The position numbers and the translations under genes are program-made. A stretch of DNA of 64,000 bases from positions 124,001 to 188,000 of the forward strand of contig CACEAR010000001.1 in assembly GCA_902557575.1 (NCBI GenBank), read 5' to 3'. This DNA is from an uncultured SAR86 cluster bacterium (lineage in GTDB: Bacteria; Pseudomonadota; Gammaproteobacteria; Magnimaribacterales; D2472). The notes below the pieces were generated by a model. The model worked only from the letters and a program-made list of their open reading frames with translations. It was not told where the DNA came from and ran no database searches. Position 1 is the first letter of the stretch; every line of letters begins with the position of its first letter. This document shows, piece by piece, positions 41,326-54,435 of the stretch.

Positions 41326-42139
41326 TTCTAAAGAGCTCAATTTCATGAAGGACATTCATAACATCGGGCTCATAATTGAACCAGAGGTTGAATGATTTTG
41401 CAGCCTGATGTACAAGCATTCCGGTCCCATCAAAGTTTTTTTCTGTAAAGGACTTCGCCCATTTGCAAAAAGGGGTCTCATTAATTGAATAGTTTAAATC
41501 ATAAGCGATTATTGAATCGTTTAGGTCTATTATTTGAGGCTCTTTAAACTCCCCAGTAACACCTGCAGAGCTTGTATTGATAACAATATCTACATTGATG
41601 TTGTTTTCTTCTGCAACTACATGAATATCGGCAAACTCCCCATACTTTTTAGCTAATCTTTCTGCTTTTTCAATGGTTCTATTAATCATGAATAATTCTT
41701 TAGGTTTTTGTTTTGTGATTCCCCATAAAATGCTTTCTGTTGCGTCTCCTGCTCCAATAATTAAAACCTTCTTGCTAGATAATTCAATGTTTTTATCTTT
41801 AAGATCACTAATAAAACCACCACTATCAGTGGTTTCCCCGTGCAAAGATCTATTTTTTTTTATGAGTGTATTTGAGGCCTCTATAAAGCTTACTTCTTCA
41901 GATGTGCTGTTACATTTATTAAAAGCTTCTTTTTTTAATGGCAAAGTTACATTGAGGCCAATTGCATTTTTGTCTGCAAAAAAATCTTTAAGAAAAATAT
42001 CTAATTCATCTGATTCTACTTTGTATGGCCTGTAATCAATGTTTAAATTGGCTTGTCTTGCAAATCGTGAATGTATGAATGGTGAAAGAGAGTGATCGAT
42101 CGGAGACCCTATAACGCCTAACTTGTTAATTTTTGGCAT
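41318..42139 (-). CDS. aroE: Shikimate dehydrogenase
   Basis: GVIGSPIDHSLSPFIHSRF, GLNVTLPLKKEAF, GTGMLVHQAAKSF. Confidence 0.95.
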   Translation of the reverse strand: MPKINKLGVIGSPIDHSLSPFIHSRFARQANLNIDYRPYKVESDELDIFLKDFFADKNAIGLNVTLPLKKEAFNKCNSTSEEVSFIEASNTLIKKNRSLHGETTDSGGFISDLKDKNIELSSKKVLIIGAGDATESILWGITKQKPKELFMINRTIEKAERLAKKYGEFADIHVVAEENNINVDIVINTSSAGVTGEFKEPQIIDLNDSIIAYDLNYSINETPFCKWAKSFTEKNFDGTGMLVHQAAKSFNLWFNYEPDVMNVLHEIELFRNE

Positions 42140-42142
42140 TTA

Positions 42143-43039
42143 CTAAACCACCCAAGATTCTTTAAGTATTTTTAAAAGCCTTGTTTCATATTTCTTAAGC
42201 TCTTTTGGCATTTCATAAGTCCAAGATGTAGATGGCGGCATAGAAGATAAAATAGATTTCACTCTGCCCCCAGACTCTAAGCCGAACTTTGTTCCTCTAT
42301 CATGAAGCAGATTAAACTCTGCATATCTGCCTCTCCTTATTTGCTGAAATAATTTTTGATCTTTCGAATATTTCTCGTCCGCTCTTCTTTTGAGGATTTT
42401 GCTATAGGTTTGTGTGTATTCTTTTCCAAGGCATTCTAATAAATTAAGGCTATCTAAATGCTCTTTATACTTTAGATTGTCAAAAAATACTCCGCCCACC
42501 CCTCTTCTTTCTTTTCTATGGGGCAAAAAGAAATATTTATCACATTCTTTGGCAAATTTTTTATAAAAAGTTTTATTAAATAGATCAAGCATAGATTTTA
42601 AAGATTTATGCCAAAGACTAATATCAGATTTATATGGTAGAAAAGGGGTTAGATCACACCCTCCGCCAATCCACCAATTTTGAAGGCCTTTCTTATCAAA
42701 AATCATAAAAGTTCTTACATTGAAATGGGATGTTGGAGCCTTTGGGTTTTTGGGATGACATATTACAGAAACTCCCATAGCTTCAAATTTGTGTATTTTA
42801 TTTATATTTGCAGACATGCCTGAGCTGGCGGGAAGATTTTTGCCTGATACGGACGAAAATGTCACAACAGCTTTTTCAAAAACAGAGCCGTTCTCAATTA
42901 CACAAGTTTTTCCTTTTCCGATCTTAGATTTCCAATTATCGACTATCGGTTTTCTATTTTTCTTAGATTCCAAGGATAATAAACCGTCTAGGATCATATC
43001 CTGAATTTCTAGAAATTTTCTTTCAATTATATTACTCAT
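42143..43039 (-). CDS. hemF: Coproporphyrinogen III oxidase, aerobic
   Basis: WWIGGGCDLTPFLPY, HRKERRGVGGVFFDNL, RYAEFNLLHDRGTKFGLESGGR. Confidence 0.96.
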   Translation of the reverse strand: MSNIIERKFLEIQDMILDGLLSLESKKNRKPIVDNWKSKIGKGKTCVIENGSVFEKAVVTFSSVSGKNLPASSGMSANINKIHKFEAMGVSVICHPKNPKAPTSHFNVRTFMIFDKKGLQNWWIGGGCDLTPFLPYKSDISLWHKSLKSMLDLFNKTFYKKFAKECDKYFFLPHRKERRGVGGVFFDNLKYKEHLDSLNLLECLGKEYTQTYSKILKRRADEKYSKDQKLFQQIRRGRYAEFNLLHDRGTKFGLESGGRVKSILSSMPPSTSWTYEMPKELKKYETRLLKILKESWVV

Positions 43040-43584
43040 TACCGTATATATTTCTTTAGTTTCAAGTCGAATATCTTTGTAGGTTTTTTTAAATTTCCTA
43101 AGCTGTTATCAAATAATGCAACATCCTTGTAGTTAAAAAAGTTAACTATATCATCTTTGTTTTTTATCTCGTTCTCACCGCTTATATTTGCAGACGTAGA
43201 AACTATCTCTGACCCAAAAAAATCGAGTAACTTAATTAATGGTTTGTGAGCACTTACTCTCACTGCATGTCTACCCAAATGTGATAAATATTTATATTTA
43301 TCTGAACTTCTTTCTAATAAAAAAGTTGTCGGTCCAGGCCATTTATTTTCAAGAATTTTTACGTCTTCTTTTAAAACTAAGCAGAACTCTTTCACAGAAT
43401 CTATTGATGGGGATAAAAGAATAAATTTTTTTGATTTGTCTCTTTTCTTAAGATCAAAAATTCTATCAATAGCTATGCTGCTCTTTGCATTACAACCAAT
43501 ACCCCAAACACCTTCTGTTGGATGCAATAAGATCTTATTTTCAGCAAGCCATTTTGCTGAATCTTCAGCATTTAAATAATTCAC
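43039..43584 (-). CDS. tsaC: Threonylcarbamoyl-AMP synthase (Sua5/YrdC/TsaC)
   Basis: HPTEGVWGIGCNA, KKRDKSKKFILL, WPGPTTFLL, STSANISGE. Confidence 0.93.
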   Translation of the reverse strand: MNYLNAEDSAKWLAENKILLHPTEGVWGIGCNAKSSIAIDRIFDLKKRDKSKKFILLSPSIDSVKEFCLVLKEDVKILENKWPGPTTFLLERSSDKYKYLSHLGRHAVRVSAHKPLIKLLDFFGSEIVSTSANISGENEIKNKDDIVNFFNYKDVALFDNSLGNLKKPTKIFDLKLKKYIR

Positions 43585-43587
43585 AGA

Positions 43588-44073
43588 TTAAGAGTTTAGT
43601 TTTGCATCTTTAGCAAGAACTTCGTCTTTCATATTGACTTTATAGTCGGTAAGTTTTTGCTTAAGGGTATCGTCAGCAGTTGCAAGAATCTGGACAGCTA
43701 AAATAGCTGCATTTTTTGCACCGGACGATCCAATGGCTACAGTAGCAACTGGTATACCAGGAGGCATTTGAACTGTAGATAGAAGTGAGTCCATGCCGTT
43801 TAAAGATCCTGACGGAATTGGTATGCCTATAACTGGCAATGTTGTATGAGCAGCAACTACACCTGCGAGATGAGCCGCCATACCTGCAGCTGCTATAAAA
43901 ACTTTAATACCACTTGATTCAGCATTATTTACAAGATTAAGAACTTCTGCAGGAGTTCTGTGAGCTGAAAGCACGTTTTTAGTATATTCGACGTCAAAAC
44001 TATCTAAAACATCAAAAGCTTTAGATACAACATCTAAATCTGAATCTGAACCCATTAAAATTGCTACTGACAT
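43588..44073 (-). CDS. purE: N5-carboxyaminoimidazole ribonucleotide mutase
   Basis: ILMGSDSDLDVV, SAHRTPAEV, AAAGMAAHLAGVVAAHTTLPVIGIP. Confidence 0.96.
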   Translation of the reverse strand: MSVAILMGSDSDLDVVSKAFDVLDSFDVEYTKNVLSAHRTPAEVLNLVNNAESSGIKVFIAAAGMAAHLAGVVAAHTTLPVIGIPIPSGSLNGMDSLLSTVQMPPGIPVATVAIGSSGAKNAAILAVQILATADDTLKQKLTDYKVNMKDEVLAKDAKLNS

Positions 44074-44124
44074 GCTGGTATTATAAATAAAAAAGGTTTA
44101 TTTGGAAGGAAAAAAGGATAGAAT

Positions 44125-44628
44125 ATGCACATGTCAGATTTAAAAATTCTTATATTTCCAGATCCAAAGCTTAGAAAAGTAGCCAAAAAGATAGATAAAT
44201 TCGACAAAAGTTTAGAAATGCTTTCCAAAAACATGCTCAAGACAATGTATGAAGCTGAAGGTATAGGCCTTGCTGCAACCCAGGTTGATATTCACATTAG
44301 AATGGTCGTTATGGATTTAAGTGAAGAAAGGAATGAGCCCAGAGTATTTGTAAACCCCGAATACACAATATTAGACAAAAGTCCATTTACTTATGAGGAA
44401 GGTTGCCTGTCTATTCCTGGTTTTAACGAAGAAATATCTAGGCCGTCAAAGATTCTACTTAAATGGCAGGATCTTCAAGGCAACTTCCATGAAGAAAAGC
44501 CAGACGGCATTTTCACTGTTTGTGCACAGCATGAAATAGACCATCTAGACGGAAAGCTTTTTGTAGACTACCTAAGCCCAATAAAAAGGGATAGAATTAG
44601 AAAGAAACTAGAAAATAGAAGAAATTAA
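44125..44628 (+). CDS. def: Peptide deformylase
   Basis: GIGLAATQ, EEGCLSIPG, QHEIDHLDG. Confidence 0.95.
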   Translation: MHMSDLKILIFPDPKLRKVAKKIDKFDKSLEMLSKNMLKTMYEAEGIGLAATQVDIHIRMVVMDLSEERNEPRVFVNPEYTILDKSPFTYEEGCLSIPGFNEEISRPSKILLKWQDLQGNFHEEKPDGIFTVCAQHEIDHLDGKLFVDYLSPIKRDRIRKKLENRRN

Positions 44629-44654
44629 ACGAATTTAAAAGAATTTAAGCGAAA

Positions 44655-45572
44655 ATGGATATTATCTTTGCCGGAAGCCCCTCATCTTCTGCGGAAATAC
44701 TGTCTACACTTGTAGATAGTCCATTTAATATATCGCTAGTTTTAACTCAGGCTGATAAAAGATCTTCCAGAAATAAGGCAAAAGAGCCATCAGAAGTTGC
44801 TAAATTTGCTAAAAGCGCAAACCTGCCGTGCTTTAAAGTTGATACTTTTTGTGATCAAACTATAGATAACATAACTAAATATCCCTGCGATGTCTTGGTG
44901 TTGTCATCTTTTGGCAAAATAATACCTAAAGAGGTGTTGAGTCACCCAAACATAACGCCCTTAAATATTCATTTCTCAATTCTTCCTCTCTATAGGGGCG
45001 CTTCACCAATTCAATCATCTTTATTGAATGGCGATATTAAAACTGGTATTTCTTTTATGGAGATGGTTGAGTCTCTTGATGAAGGCCCTGTCTATGATGT
45101 TTCTGAAGTAGAAATTTCTGATAGTGATAACAGAATTAGTCTTGAGAAAAAACTAGTAGCAAAAGCCAAATTAAATATTGTTGATGTTATTCAAAAAATT
45201 ACTAATGGATTGCAACCTGTTCCTCAGGTTGATAATAATGTTTCTTACTGTAGAAAAATCACCAAAGAAGATGGAAGAATAAATTTTGAGGAGACAGCAA
45301 AAGAAATTTTTAATAAATATAGAGCTTTCTCCGGTTGGCCTGGGACTTATTTCCAATACAAAGATACCACTATTAAGATACATGGAATGCGCATCATTGA
45401 TCTAGATAATAACGATACTCCAGGAACTATATTTGATGTAACTAAGGATGGTATACACATTAAAGTTGATGATTCAGTGATAGTAATTACTCACATACAG
45501 CTACCTGGTAAAAAAATAATTAACTCTTCAGATATTTATAATTCATATAAAGATTTTTTTGTCAAAATATAA
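44655..45572 (+). CDS. fmt: Methionyl-tRNA formyltransferase
   Basis: NIHFSILPLYRGASPIQ, TGISFMEMVESLDEGPV; follows def. Confidence 0.94.
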   Translation: MDIIFAGSPSSSAEILSTLVDSPFNISLVLTQADKRSSRNKAKEPSEVAKFAKSANLPCFKVDTFCDQTIDNITKYPCDVLVLSSFGKIIPKEVLSHPNITPLNIHFSILPLYRGASPIQSSLLNGDIKTGISFMEMVESLDEGPVYDVSEVEISDSDNRISLEKKLVAKAKLNIVDVIQKITNGLQPVPQVDNNVSYCRKITKEDGRINFEETAKEIFNKYRAFSGWPGTYFQYKDTTIKIHGMRIIDLDNNDTPGTIFDVTKDGIHIKVDDSVIVITHIQLPGKKIINSSDIYNSYKDFFVKI

Positions 45573-45621
45573 TTTGTTATAAAACTTTAAATTCTTCAAA
45601 AAGAGGTATACCGTAGCACCT

Positions 45622-46977
45622 ATGAAAGTTGTAATTTTAGGTGCAGGTCAAGTAGGAGGCAGTTTGTCAGCGAACTTGTCTTCAAATGGCTACGATGTAA
45701 CTGTTATTGATAGCAACGATGAGAAGTTATCTGATTTAGATTCTAGGCTAGACCTCAGAACTGTTTCAGGGCATGCAAGCCATCCTATTACTCTCAAAAG
45801 AGCTGGGTGTGATTCCGACACAATCTTGTTAGCCCTTACAAATAATGATGAGGTAAATATTGTTTCATGCCAGATAGCAAAGGAGACATTCTCTGTTAAA
45901 AAAACTATATGTAGGCTAAGCGATTCCTCTTATTTAGACTCATTTGAATCATTTAAGGATTCTATAGATATTCCAATTAGTCCAGAAAAGGATATTACTG
46001 AGCACTTGTCGCAACTAATAAGGCATCCTGGAACAAATCAAATAGAAACTTTTGCAGATGGTAAGGTAAAGCTCATTGCCGTTAAAGCATCTAAAAAAGG
46101 AAAGCTTGTTGGAAAAGAGCTTAAGAATATTAATGACGACATGCCAGATGTTGAAACGCATGTGCCTGTAATTTATAGAAAAAATAAGCCTATAAAACCA
46201 TCAGGATCTACAATAATTAAAGAAAATGATGAGCTTTATTTTATAACCTCAGCTGAAAATATCGATTCTGTTGTTAATGAAGTTCAAGAGGATCATTCGC
46301 AACACTCAAGAATATTTATTGTTGGTGGCGGAAAAATAGGTTTCAATCTAGCAAAAGATCTTGAAACAGATTTTAATGTTAAGTTGGTGGAGAGAGATAA
46401 AGCACGATGTAAGTTTCTTTCTGAGGAACTTGAAAGATCAATAGTTTTACATGGAAGTGGTTCTGATGAGGAGCTTTTATCGAGTGAGAATATTGATCAG
46501 ACTGACGTTTTTTGCGCGTTAACAAATGATGATGAGGCAAACATCATGTCATCTTTTCTTGCTAAAAAACTTGGTGCCAAGAAAACTATGATCTTGGTCA
46601 ATAATATTTCTTATATGGACATAATTCCTAAAAGGTTTATTGATAATGTTGTAGCACCCTATAGGCTTACAATTTCTTTGGTTATGCAAGATCTTCGTGA
46701 AGCAGATTTTGCTCAAGATGTATTATTAAAAATGCATTCAGGTGCAGAGGCTGTCGAGGGTGTTGTTCACTCAAACCCTTTTACTTCGGATTTTATTGGG
46801 AAGCCGGTGGTTGATTTGCCCATACCTGAAGAAGCAAGCATTGGTGCAATTGTAAGAGATGAGAAAATCTTAATGCCCTCAAATGATCTTATGTTGAGTA
46901 TTGATGATCACTTAATTGTATTCTTTACAGATAAACAAGCTATACCTGAAATAGAAAACTATTTTAGAGAGGTTTAA
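45622..46977 (+). CDS. trkA: Trk system potassium uptake protein TrkA
   Basis: Two GxGxxG Rossmann RCK domains (VVILGAGQVGGSLS, IFIVGGGKIGFNLA). Confidence 0.95.
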   Translation: MKVVILGAGQVGGSLSANLSSNGYDVTVIDSNDEKLSDLDSRLDLRTVSGHASHPITLKRAGCDSDTILLALTNNDEVNIVSCQIAKETFSVKKTICRLSDSSYLDSFESFKDSIDIPISPEKDITEHLSQLIRHPGTNQIETFADGKVKLIAVKASKKGKLVGKELKNINDDMPDVETHVPVIYRKNKPIKPSGSTIIKENDELYFITSAENIDSVVNEVQEDHSQHSRIFIVGGGKIGFNLAKDLETDFNVKLVERDKARCKFLSEELERSIVLHGSGSDEELLSSENIDQTDVFCALTNDDEANIMSSFLAKKLGAKKTMILVNNISYMDIIPKRFIDNVVAPYRLTISLVMQDLREADFAQDVLLKMHSGAEAVEGVVHSNPFTSDFIGKPVVDLPIPEEASIGAIVRDEKILMPSNDLMLSIDDHLIVFFTDKQAIPEIENYFREV

Positions 46978-48408
46978 TTGAATCAAGCTAAAGTTTTAAA
47001 CTTCTTTGGTCTTTTGTTAATTATGTTTGGCATATCTTTTGCCATTCCTTTATTTGTTGCTATTTTTTATGGTGAGAGTCTTATAAGGGTTTTTGGACTG
47101 GGCATGTCTATTCTTGTTCTAATGGGTTTTCTGAGTTGGTTTTTTACAAAAGATAATAAACAAGAACTTTCTCTAAGTGATGGTTTTGTTATAACTGTTC
47201 TTTTTTGGATTGTTTTGTCTGTTTCTGGATCAATTCCTTTTATCTTATTTGGTTTTGGTGTTGTTGATTCGTTTTTTGAGTCGATGTCAGGGATAACTAC
47301 AACAGGTGCAACTGTTATTGCTGGTCTAGATGATCTCCCAAAATCATTATTAATTTATAGGCAGCTTTTGCAGTGGCTTGGTGGGATGGGTTTAATTGTA
47401 TTGGCAATTGCTGTTATGCCGCTATTAGGTATAGGTGGTGGTCAGTTATTTAAAACACAAACTCCTGGTCCTATGAGTGAACAAAGGTTAACGCCTCGGA
47501 TTACCTCTACAGCAAGAGCTCTTTGGTCTATTTATTTTGTTCTTACAGTTTTGTGTATCTTTGCTTACCGTTTGGCTGGAATGAGTTATTTTGATGCTGT
47601 TAGTCATGCTTTCAGTACAGTTTCTATTGGGGGATTCTCAACACATGATTTGAGTATAGGATTCTTCGACAGCCTCTCTATTGAAATTGTTTGTATAACT
47701 TTTATGTTGCTCTCTGCTATGAGTTTTGCAGTTCATTACAGTGCCATATATAGAAAACAAGTTCTTAAATACTTTTATGATCCTGAATTAAGATTTTTTG
47801 TCTCTCTATTAATAGTTATCTTCGGTCTGGTATGTCTATCATTATTTGCCAATGATATCGATAACCCAATTAGAAGCGGTCTTTTCCAAACAGTATCAAT
47901 CCTAACGACAACTGGCTTTCTAACTGATGAATATTCGAGTTGGCCAGCCTATATAAGTTTTATGTTGTTAGTTGGTGCGTTTATTGGTGCCTGCTCTGGC
48001 TCTGTTGGAGGTGGTATTAAGTCTTGGCGGATTTTGATTATGTTGAAGCATGCTTACAAGCAAATCTTTAAGATAATACATCCTGATTCCGTTAATACTA
48101 TTAAGTTAGGTAAGAAGGTTGTGGACAGCAATGTATCTGAGGCTGTGTGGGGATTCTTTTCTATATACATTATATCTTTTATGGTTTTATTTTTACTTGT
48201 TCTTGCAACGGGCCTAGATTTTATAAGTGCTTTTTCTGCCGTAGGTGCATGCCTGAATAACCTTGGTCCAGGACTGGGTGAAATCTCATCTAATTATGCA
48301 AATATTCCTTCAACCACAAAACTATTGCTTTCTTTTGCAATGATATTAGGCAGACTTGAGATTTTTACATTTCTTGTTGTGTTGATGCCAGCTTTTTGGA
48401 GAAGATAG
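46978..48408 (+). CDS. trkH: Trk system potassium uptake protein TrkH (TTG start)
   Basis: SGITTTGATVIAG, RQLLQWLGGMGLIVLAIAVMP, polytopic; follows trkA. Confidence 0.95.
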   Translation: MNQAKVLNFFGLLLIMFGISFAIPLFVAIFYGESLIRVFGLGMSILVLMGFLSWFFTKDNKQELSLSDGFVITVLFWIVLSVSGSIPFILFGFGVVDSFFESMSGITTTGATVIAGLDDLPKSLLIYRQLLQWLGGMGLIVLAIAVMPLLGIGGGQLFKTQTPGPMSEQRLTPRITSTARALWSIYFVLTVLCIFAYRLAGMSYFDAVSHAFSTVSIGGFSTHDLSIGFFDSLSIEIVCITFMLLSAMSFAVHYSAIYRKQVLKYFYDPELRFFVSLLIVIFGLVCLSLFANDIDNPIRSGLFQTVSILTTTGFLTDEYSSWPAYISFMLLVGAFIGACSGSVGGGIKSWRILIMLKHAYKQIFKIIHPDSVNTIKLGKKVVDSNVSEAVWGFFSIYIISFMVLFLLVLATGLDFISAFSAVGACLNNLGPGLGEISSNYANIPSTTKLLLSFAMILGRLEIFTFLVVLMPAFWRR

Positions 48409-49266
48409 CTATTTATAAATAGACTTGTCTTCAACTTCCTGTTTTTTGAATCTTTTGTACTCCCAATTGTAGTCTTCGGGATTGATGTTGATAATGTTTT
48501 CAATCTCTTTATTCATTGTTTTTGCATTATATTGTGATTTTTCTTTGTAGGCGCTCTTAGATCCATATCTAATATAAAGCTGGTTAGTGTGACTGTCAGA
48601 ATGGATAGCCACAGAAACAATTGGTGCTTTTGTTTTAGAATGCAGAGATGGAATTAGATTTGTTGTATAAACTTTTCTTCCAAAAAAGTTTTCATAAACA
48701 CCCATATTTTTAGCTGGAACCTGATCTGCAGCCATCGCTACAGCTTCACCCCTTTTTAGTGCCGAAAACAACTCTTTAACACCGGTGAAATTTGTTTCAA
48801 ATACGCTTGAACCACTTTTTTGTCTATTTTTTCTGACATATTCGTTAAGTGCTTTTATTTTTATCGGTTTGAAAATGGCTGTAACATCTTCCTGGATTGT
48901 TAATTGGTTTAACAACAAATCAACGCTTCTGTTGTGGGCAGAAAGAAGAATGAGTCCAAAGTCTCTGTTGGTTTGTGAATAAAGAAAACGGTTTTCGACT
49001 TTAAAGATACTTTTATTCAGTATCTTCTGACTTCTTGACAAGCAAAATAGTGTCTCATAATAGGATCTTATGCTTTGCTTAATCGATCTTTTAAGTAAAG
49101 ACTTTCTGTATTTTTTGTTTTTTGAAGAATAGGCAATATTTATATTAATTTTTGAAATTTTTACAATTTTCGTATTTAAAGCTAAAACTACTAAAGTGAT
49201 GAAGTCACAAAAAACATATCCGAGCCTAAGACTAAATGGAGAAAGTAAATAAAAAAATAATCTCAT
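48409..49266 (-). CDS. LpxL/HtrB-like lipid A acyltransferase family protein
   Basis: LLSAHNRSVDLL (HX4D), AVAMAADQVPAKNMG; located beside GlyRS/plsC near gyrB as in pseudomonads. Confidence 0.82.
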   Translation of the reverse strand: MRLFFYLLSPFSLRLGYVFCDFITLVVLALNTKIVKISKININIAYSSKNKKYRKSLLKRSIKQSIRSYYETLFCLSRSQKILNKSIFKVENRFLYSQTNRDFGLILLSAHNRSVDLLLNQLTIQEDVTAIFKPIKIKALNEYVRKNRQKSGSSVFETNFTGVKELFSALKRGEAVAMAADQVPAKNMGVYENFFGRKVYTTNLIPSLHSKTKAPIVSVAIHSDSHTNQLYIRYGSKSAYKEKSQYNAKTMNKEIENIININPEDYNWEYKRFKKQEVEDKSIYK

Positions 49267-49338
49267 TGTCAGATATTGCTTACGATATTGTTAATAATAT
49301 ATTAATATCTTCATGAGAGGATATACGTCTAGAAAAAA

Positions 49339-50700
49339 ATGCCAGCTCAATCAATGGAACAATTAGTATCTTTGTGTAAAAGGAGAGGGTTTATTTTTCA
49401 AACAAATGAAATTTATGGTGGTCTTCAGGGTGTCTACGATTATGGGCCTTTAGGTGTTGAGTTAAAGGAAAACTTAAAGAGGTCTTGGTGGGCGGCAATG
49501 GTCTACTCGAGAGATGATGTTGAAGGTCTTGATGCCTCTATACTTACTAATAGAAAAGTTCTTAAATATTCGGGTCACGAGGATACCTTTACAGATCCAC
49601 TAGTTGATTGTAAGGACTGTAATAATCGCATGAGAGCAGATCATTTAAAAGATAGTAAGTGCTTACATTGTGGATCAACAAACCTTACTGAACCTAGACC
49701 GTTTAATCTGATGTTTAAAACAAACATTGGCCCTGTTGCTGACGATGAATCTTATGCATATTTAAGACCTGAAACAGCCCAACAAATATTTACTAACTTT
49801 AAGAATGTAGTTGATTCAACATCAAAATCTATACCTTTTGGTATTGCCCAAATTGGTAAAGCCTTTAGAAATGAAATTACTCCGAGAAACTTTATTTTTA
49901 GAGTGAGAGAGTTTGAACAGATGGAATTAGAGTTCTTTGTTAAAAAAGGTGAAGATGAGGATTGGCACAAATACTGGATTGAAGAAAGAATAAATTGGTG
50001 GGTCCAGCAGGGAGTTAATAAAGAGAAAATTGAAATTTTGAATGTTCCACAAGAAGAACTATCACACTACTCTAAAGCAACTATAGATCTAATGTATGAA
50101 TTCCCTCATGGTGTGGAGGAGTTAGAAGGAATTGCAAATAGAACTGATTTTGACCTTGGTTCACATTCAAAAAACCAACAAGATCTTGATATAGAAGCTG
50201 ATGTCCTAAAAAATAAGGATTCAAATGCAAGGCTAGCTATTCAAAATATTGATTCAAAGGAGTGGGAAGTCCCATATGTAATTGAACCATCAGCAGGTGT
50301 AGATAGGGGTGTGCTGGCCATATTAAATGAGTCGTATAAAGAGGAAACCCTAGAAAATGGAAAAAATAGAGTTGTATTAGCTTTAAAGCCTCACCTCTCA
50401 CCAATCAAAGCTGCTGTTATACCAATAAAAAAGAATGATTCGACAATTGTCGACTTCTCAAAACAAATTAAGGATAACCTGCAAAAACTGGGCCTAGGTA
50501 GAGTTGTTTTAGAAAATACAGGAAATATTGGTAAAAGTTATCGTAAACACGACGAAATTGGCACTCCTATCTGTATAACGATTGATTTTGACACCCTTGA
50601 AGATAGTACAGTTACTGTCAGAGATAGAGATTCAATGGAGCAAAAAAGGGTAGAAGTTGAAAATTTAGATGATCTTTTAAAAAATCTGTTAGTAAAGTAG
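49339..50700 (+). CDS. glyQS: Glycyl-tRNA synthetase, single-chain alpha2 type
   Basis: [47 protein letters not shown]...CLHCGS zinc site, class II motifs [18 protein letters not shown]. Confidence 0.95.
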   Translation: MPAQSMEQLVSLCKRRGFIFQTNEIYGGLQGVYDYGPLGVELKENLKRSWWAAMVYSRDDVEGLDASILTNRKVLKYSGHEDTFTDPLVDCKDCNNRMRADHLKDSKCLHCGSTNLTEPRPFNLMFKTNIGPVADDESYAYLRPETAQQIFTNFKNVVDSTSKSIPFGIAQIGKAFRNEITPRNFIFRVREFEQMELEFFVKKGEDEDWHKYWIEERINWWVQQGVNKEKIEILNVPQEELSHYSKATIDLMYEFPHGVEELEGIANRTDFDLGSHSKNQQDLDIEADVLKNKDSNARLAIQNIDSKEWEVPYVIEPSAGVDRGVLAILNESYKEETLENGKNRVVLALKPHLSPIKAAVIPIKKNDSTIVDFSKQIKDNLQKLGLGRVVLENTGNIGKSYRKHDEIGTPICITIDFDTLEDSTVTVRDRDSMEQKRVEVENLDDLLKNLLVK

Positions 50701-50702
50701 TT

Positions 50703-51416
50703 TTGGTTTTAATATTATTTCTTAGAAGCTTATTATTTAGTTTTTACTTCTACATCTCGGTAATAGTGTTTAGTGTGTTTTTTGTTGTTATCTCCCCGTT
50801 TATTGGACTAAAAAAAAGATATGGTTTAACGGGTCGGTATATATCGACGTTATTGGTGGTTTTAAAGTTTCTCTGTCGAATAGATTGGGAGGTTAGAGGT
50901 GATATTTTGGGTAAAAAACCGGTTGTTATAGCCTCGAACCACCAAGGTCTTTGGGAATCATTTTATTTACAAACCCTTGCGAACCCTTTAACCACAATTA
51001 TAAAGAAAGAACTACTTTATGTACCTTTTTTTGGTTGGTCGCTTAATCTTCTTAATCCAATTAAGATTAATAGATCAAAGAAGATTCAATCAGCAAAGAA
51101 GGTAATAGTAAGTGGGTCTCAAAAGCTATGTAATGGGTTTTCTATTCTTTTATTTCCTGAGGGAACTAGAAAGATTCCGGGAAAGCGGGTTGGTAAATTT
51201 GCAAGGAGCGCTGCTGATTTAGCAATAAAGAATAATGTTGATTTAATACCAATTTATCACGATTCAGGTCTTTATTGGAAAAATAAAAAGTTTATAAAAT
51301 TTCCTGGGACTGTTAAGGTGACTATAGGTACTCCTATTCAAGGAAAAGATTCATCTGAAATGACAAAAAACTTGGTAGATTGGATGAATAAAAAAGCTTC
51401 TATGAGTACAGAATAG
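50703..51416 (+). CDS. plsC: 1-acyl-sn-glycerol-3-phosphate acyltransferase (TTG start)
   Basis: IASNHQGLWESF (HX4-like motif), LLFPEGTRKIPGK. Confidence 0.9.
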   Translation: MVLILFLRSLLFSFYFYISVIVFSVFFVVISPFIGLKKRYGLTGRYISTLLVVLKFLCRIDWEVRGDILGKKPVVIASNHQGLWESFYLQTLANPLTTIIKKELLYVPFFGWSLNLLNPIKINRSKKIQSAKKVIVSGSQKLCNGFSILLFPEGTRKIPGKRVGKFARSAADLAIKNNVDLIPIYHDSGLYWKNKKFIKFPGTVKVTIGTPIQGKDSSEMTKNLVDWMNKKASMSTE

Positions 51417-51434
51417 TTTTATGGGTACAAAAAA

Positions 51435-54432
<2,998 letters not shown>

Positions 54433-54435
54433 TTT

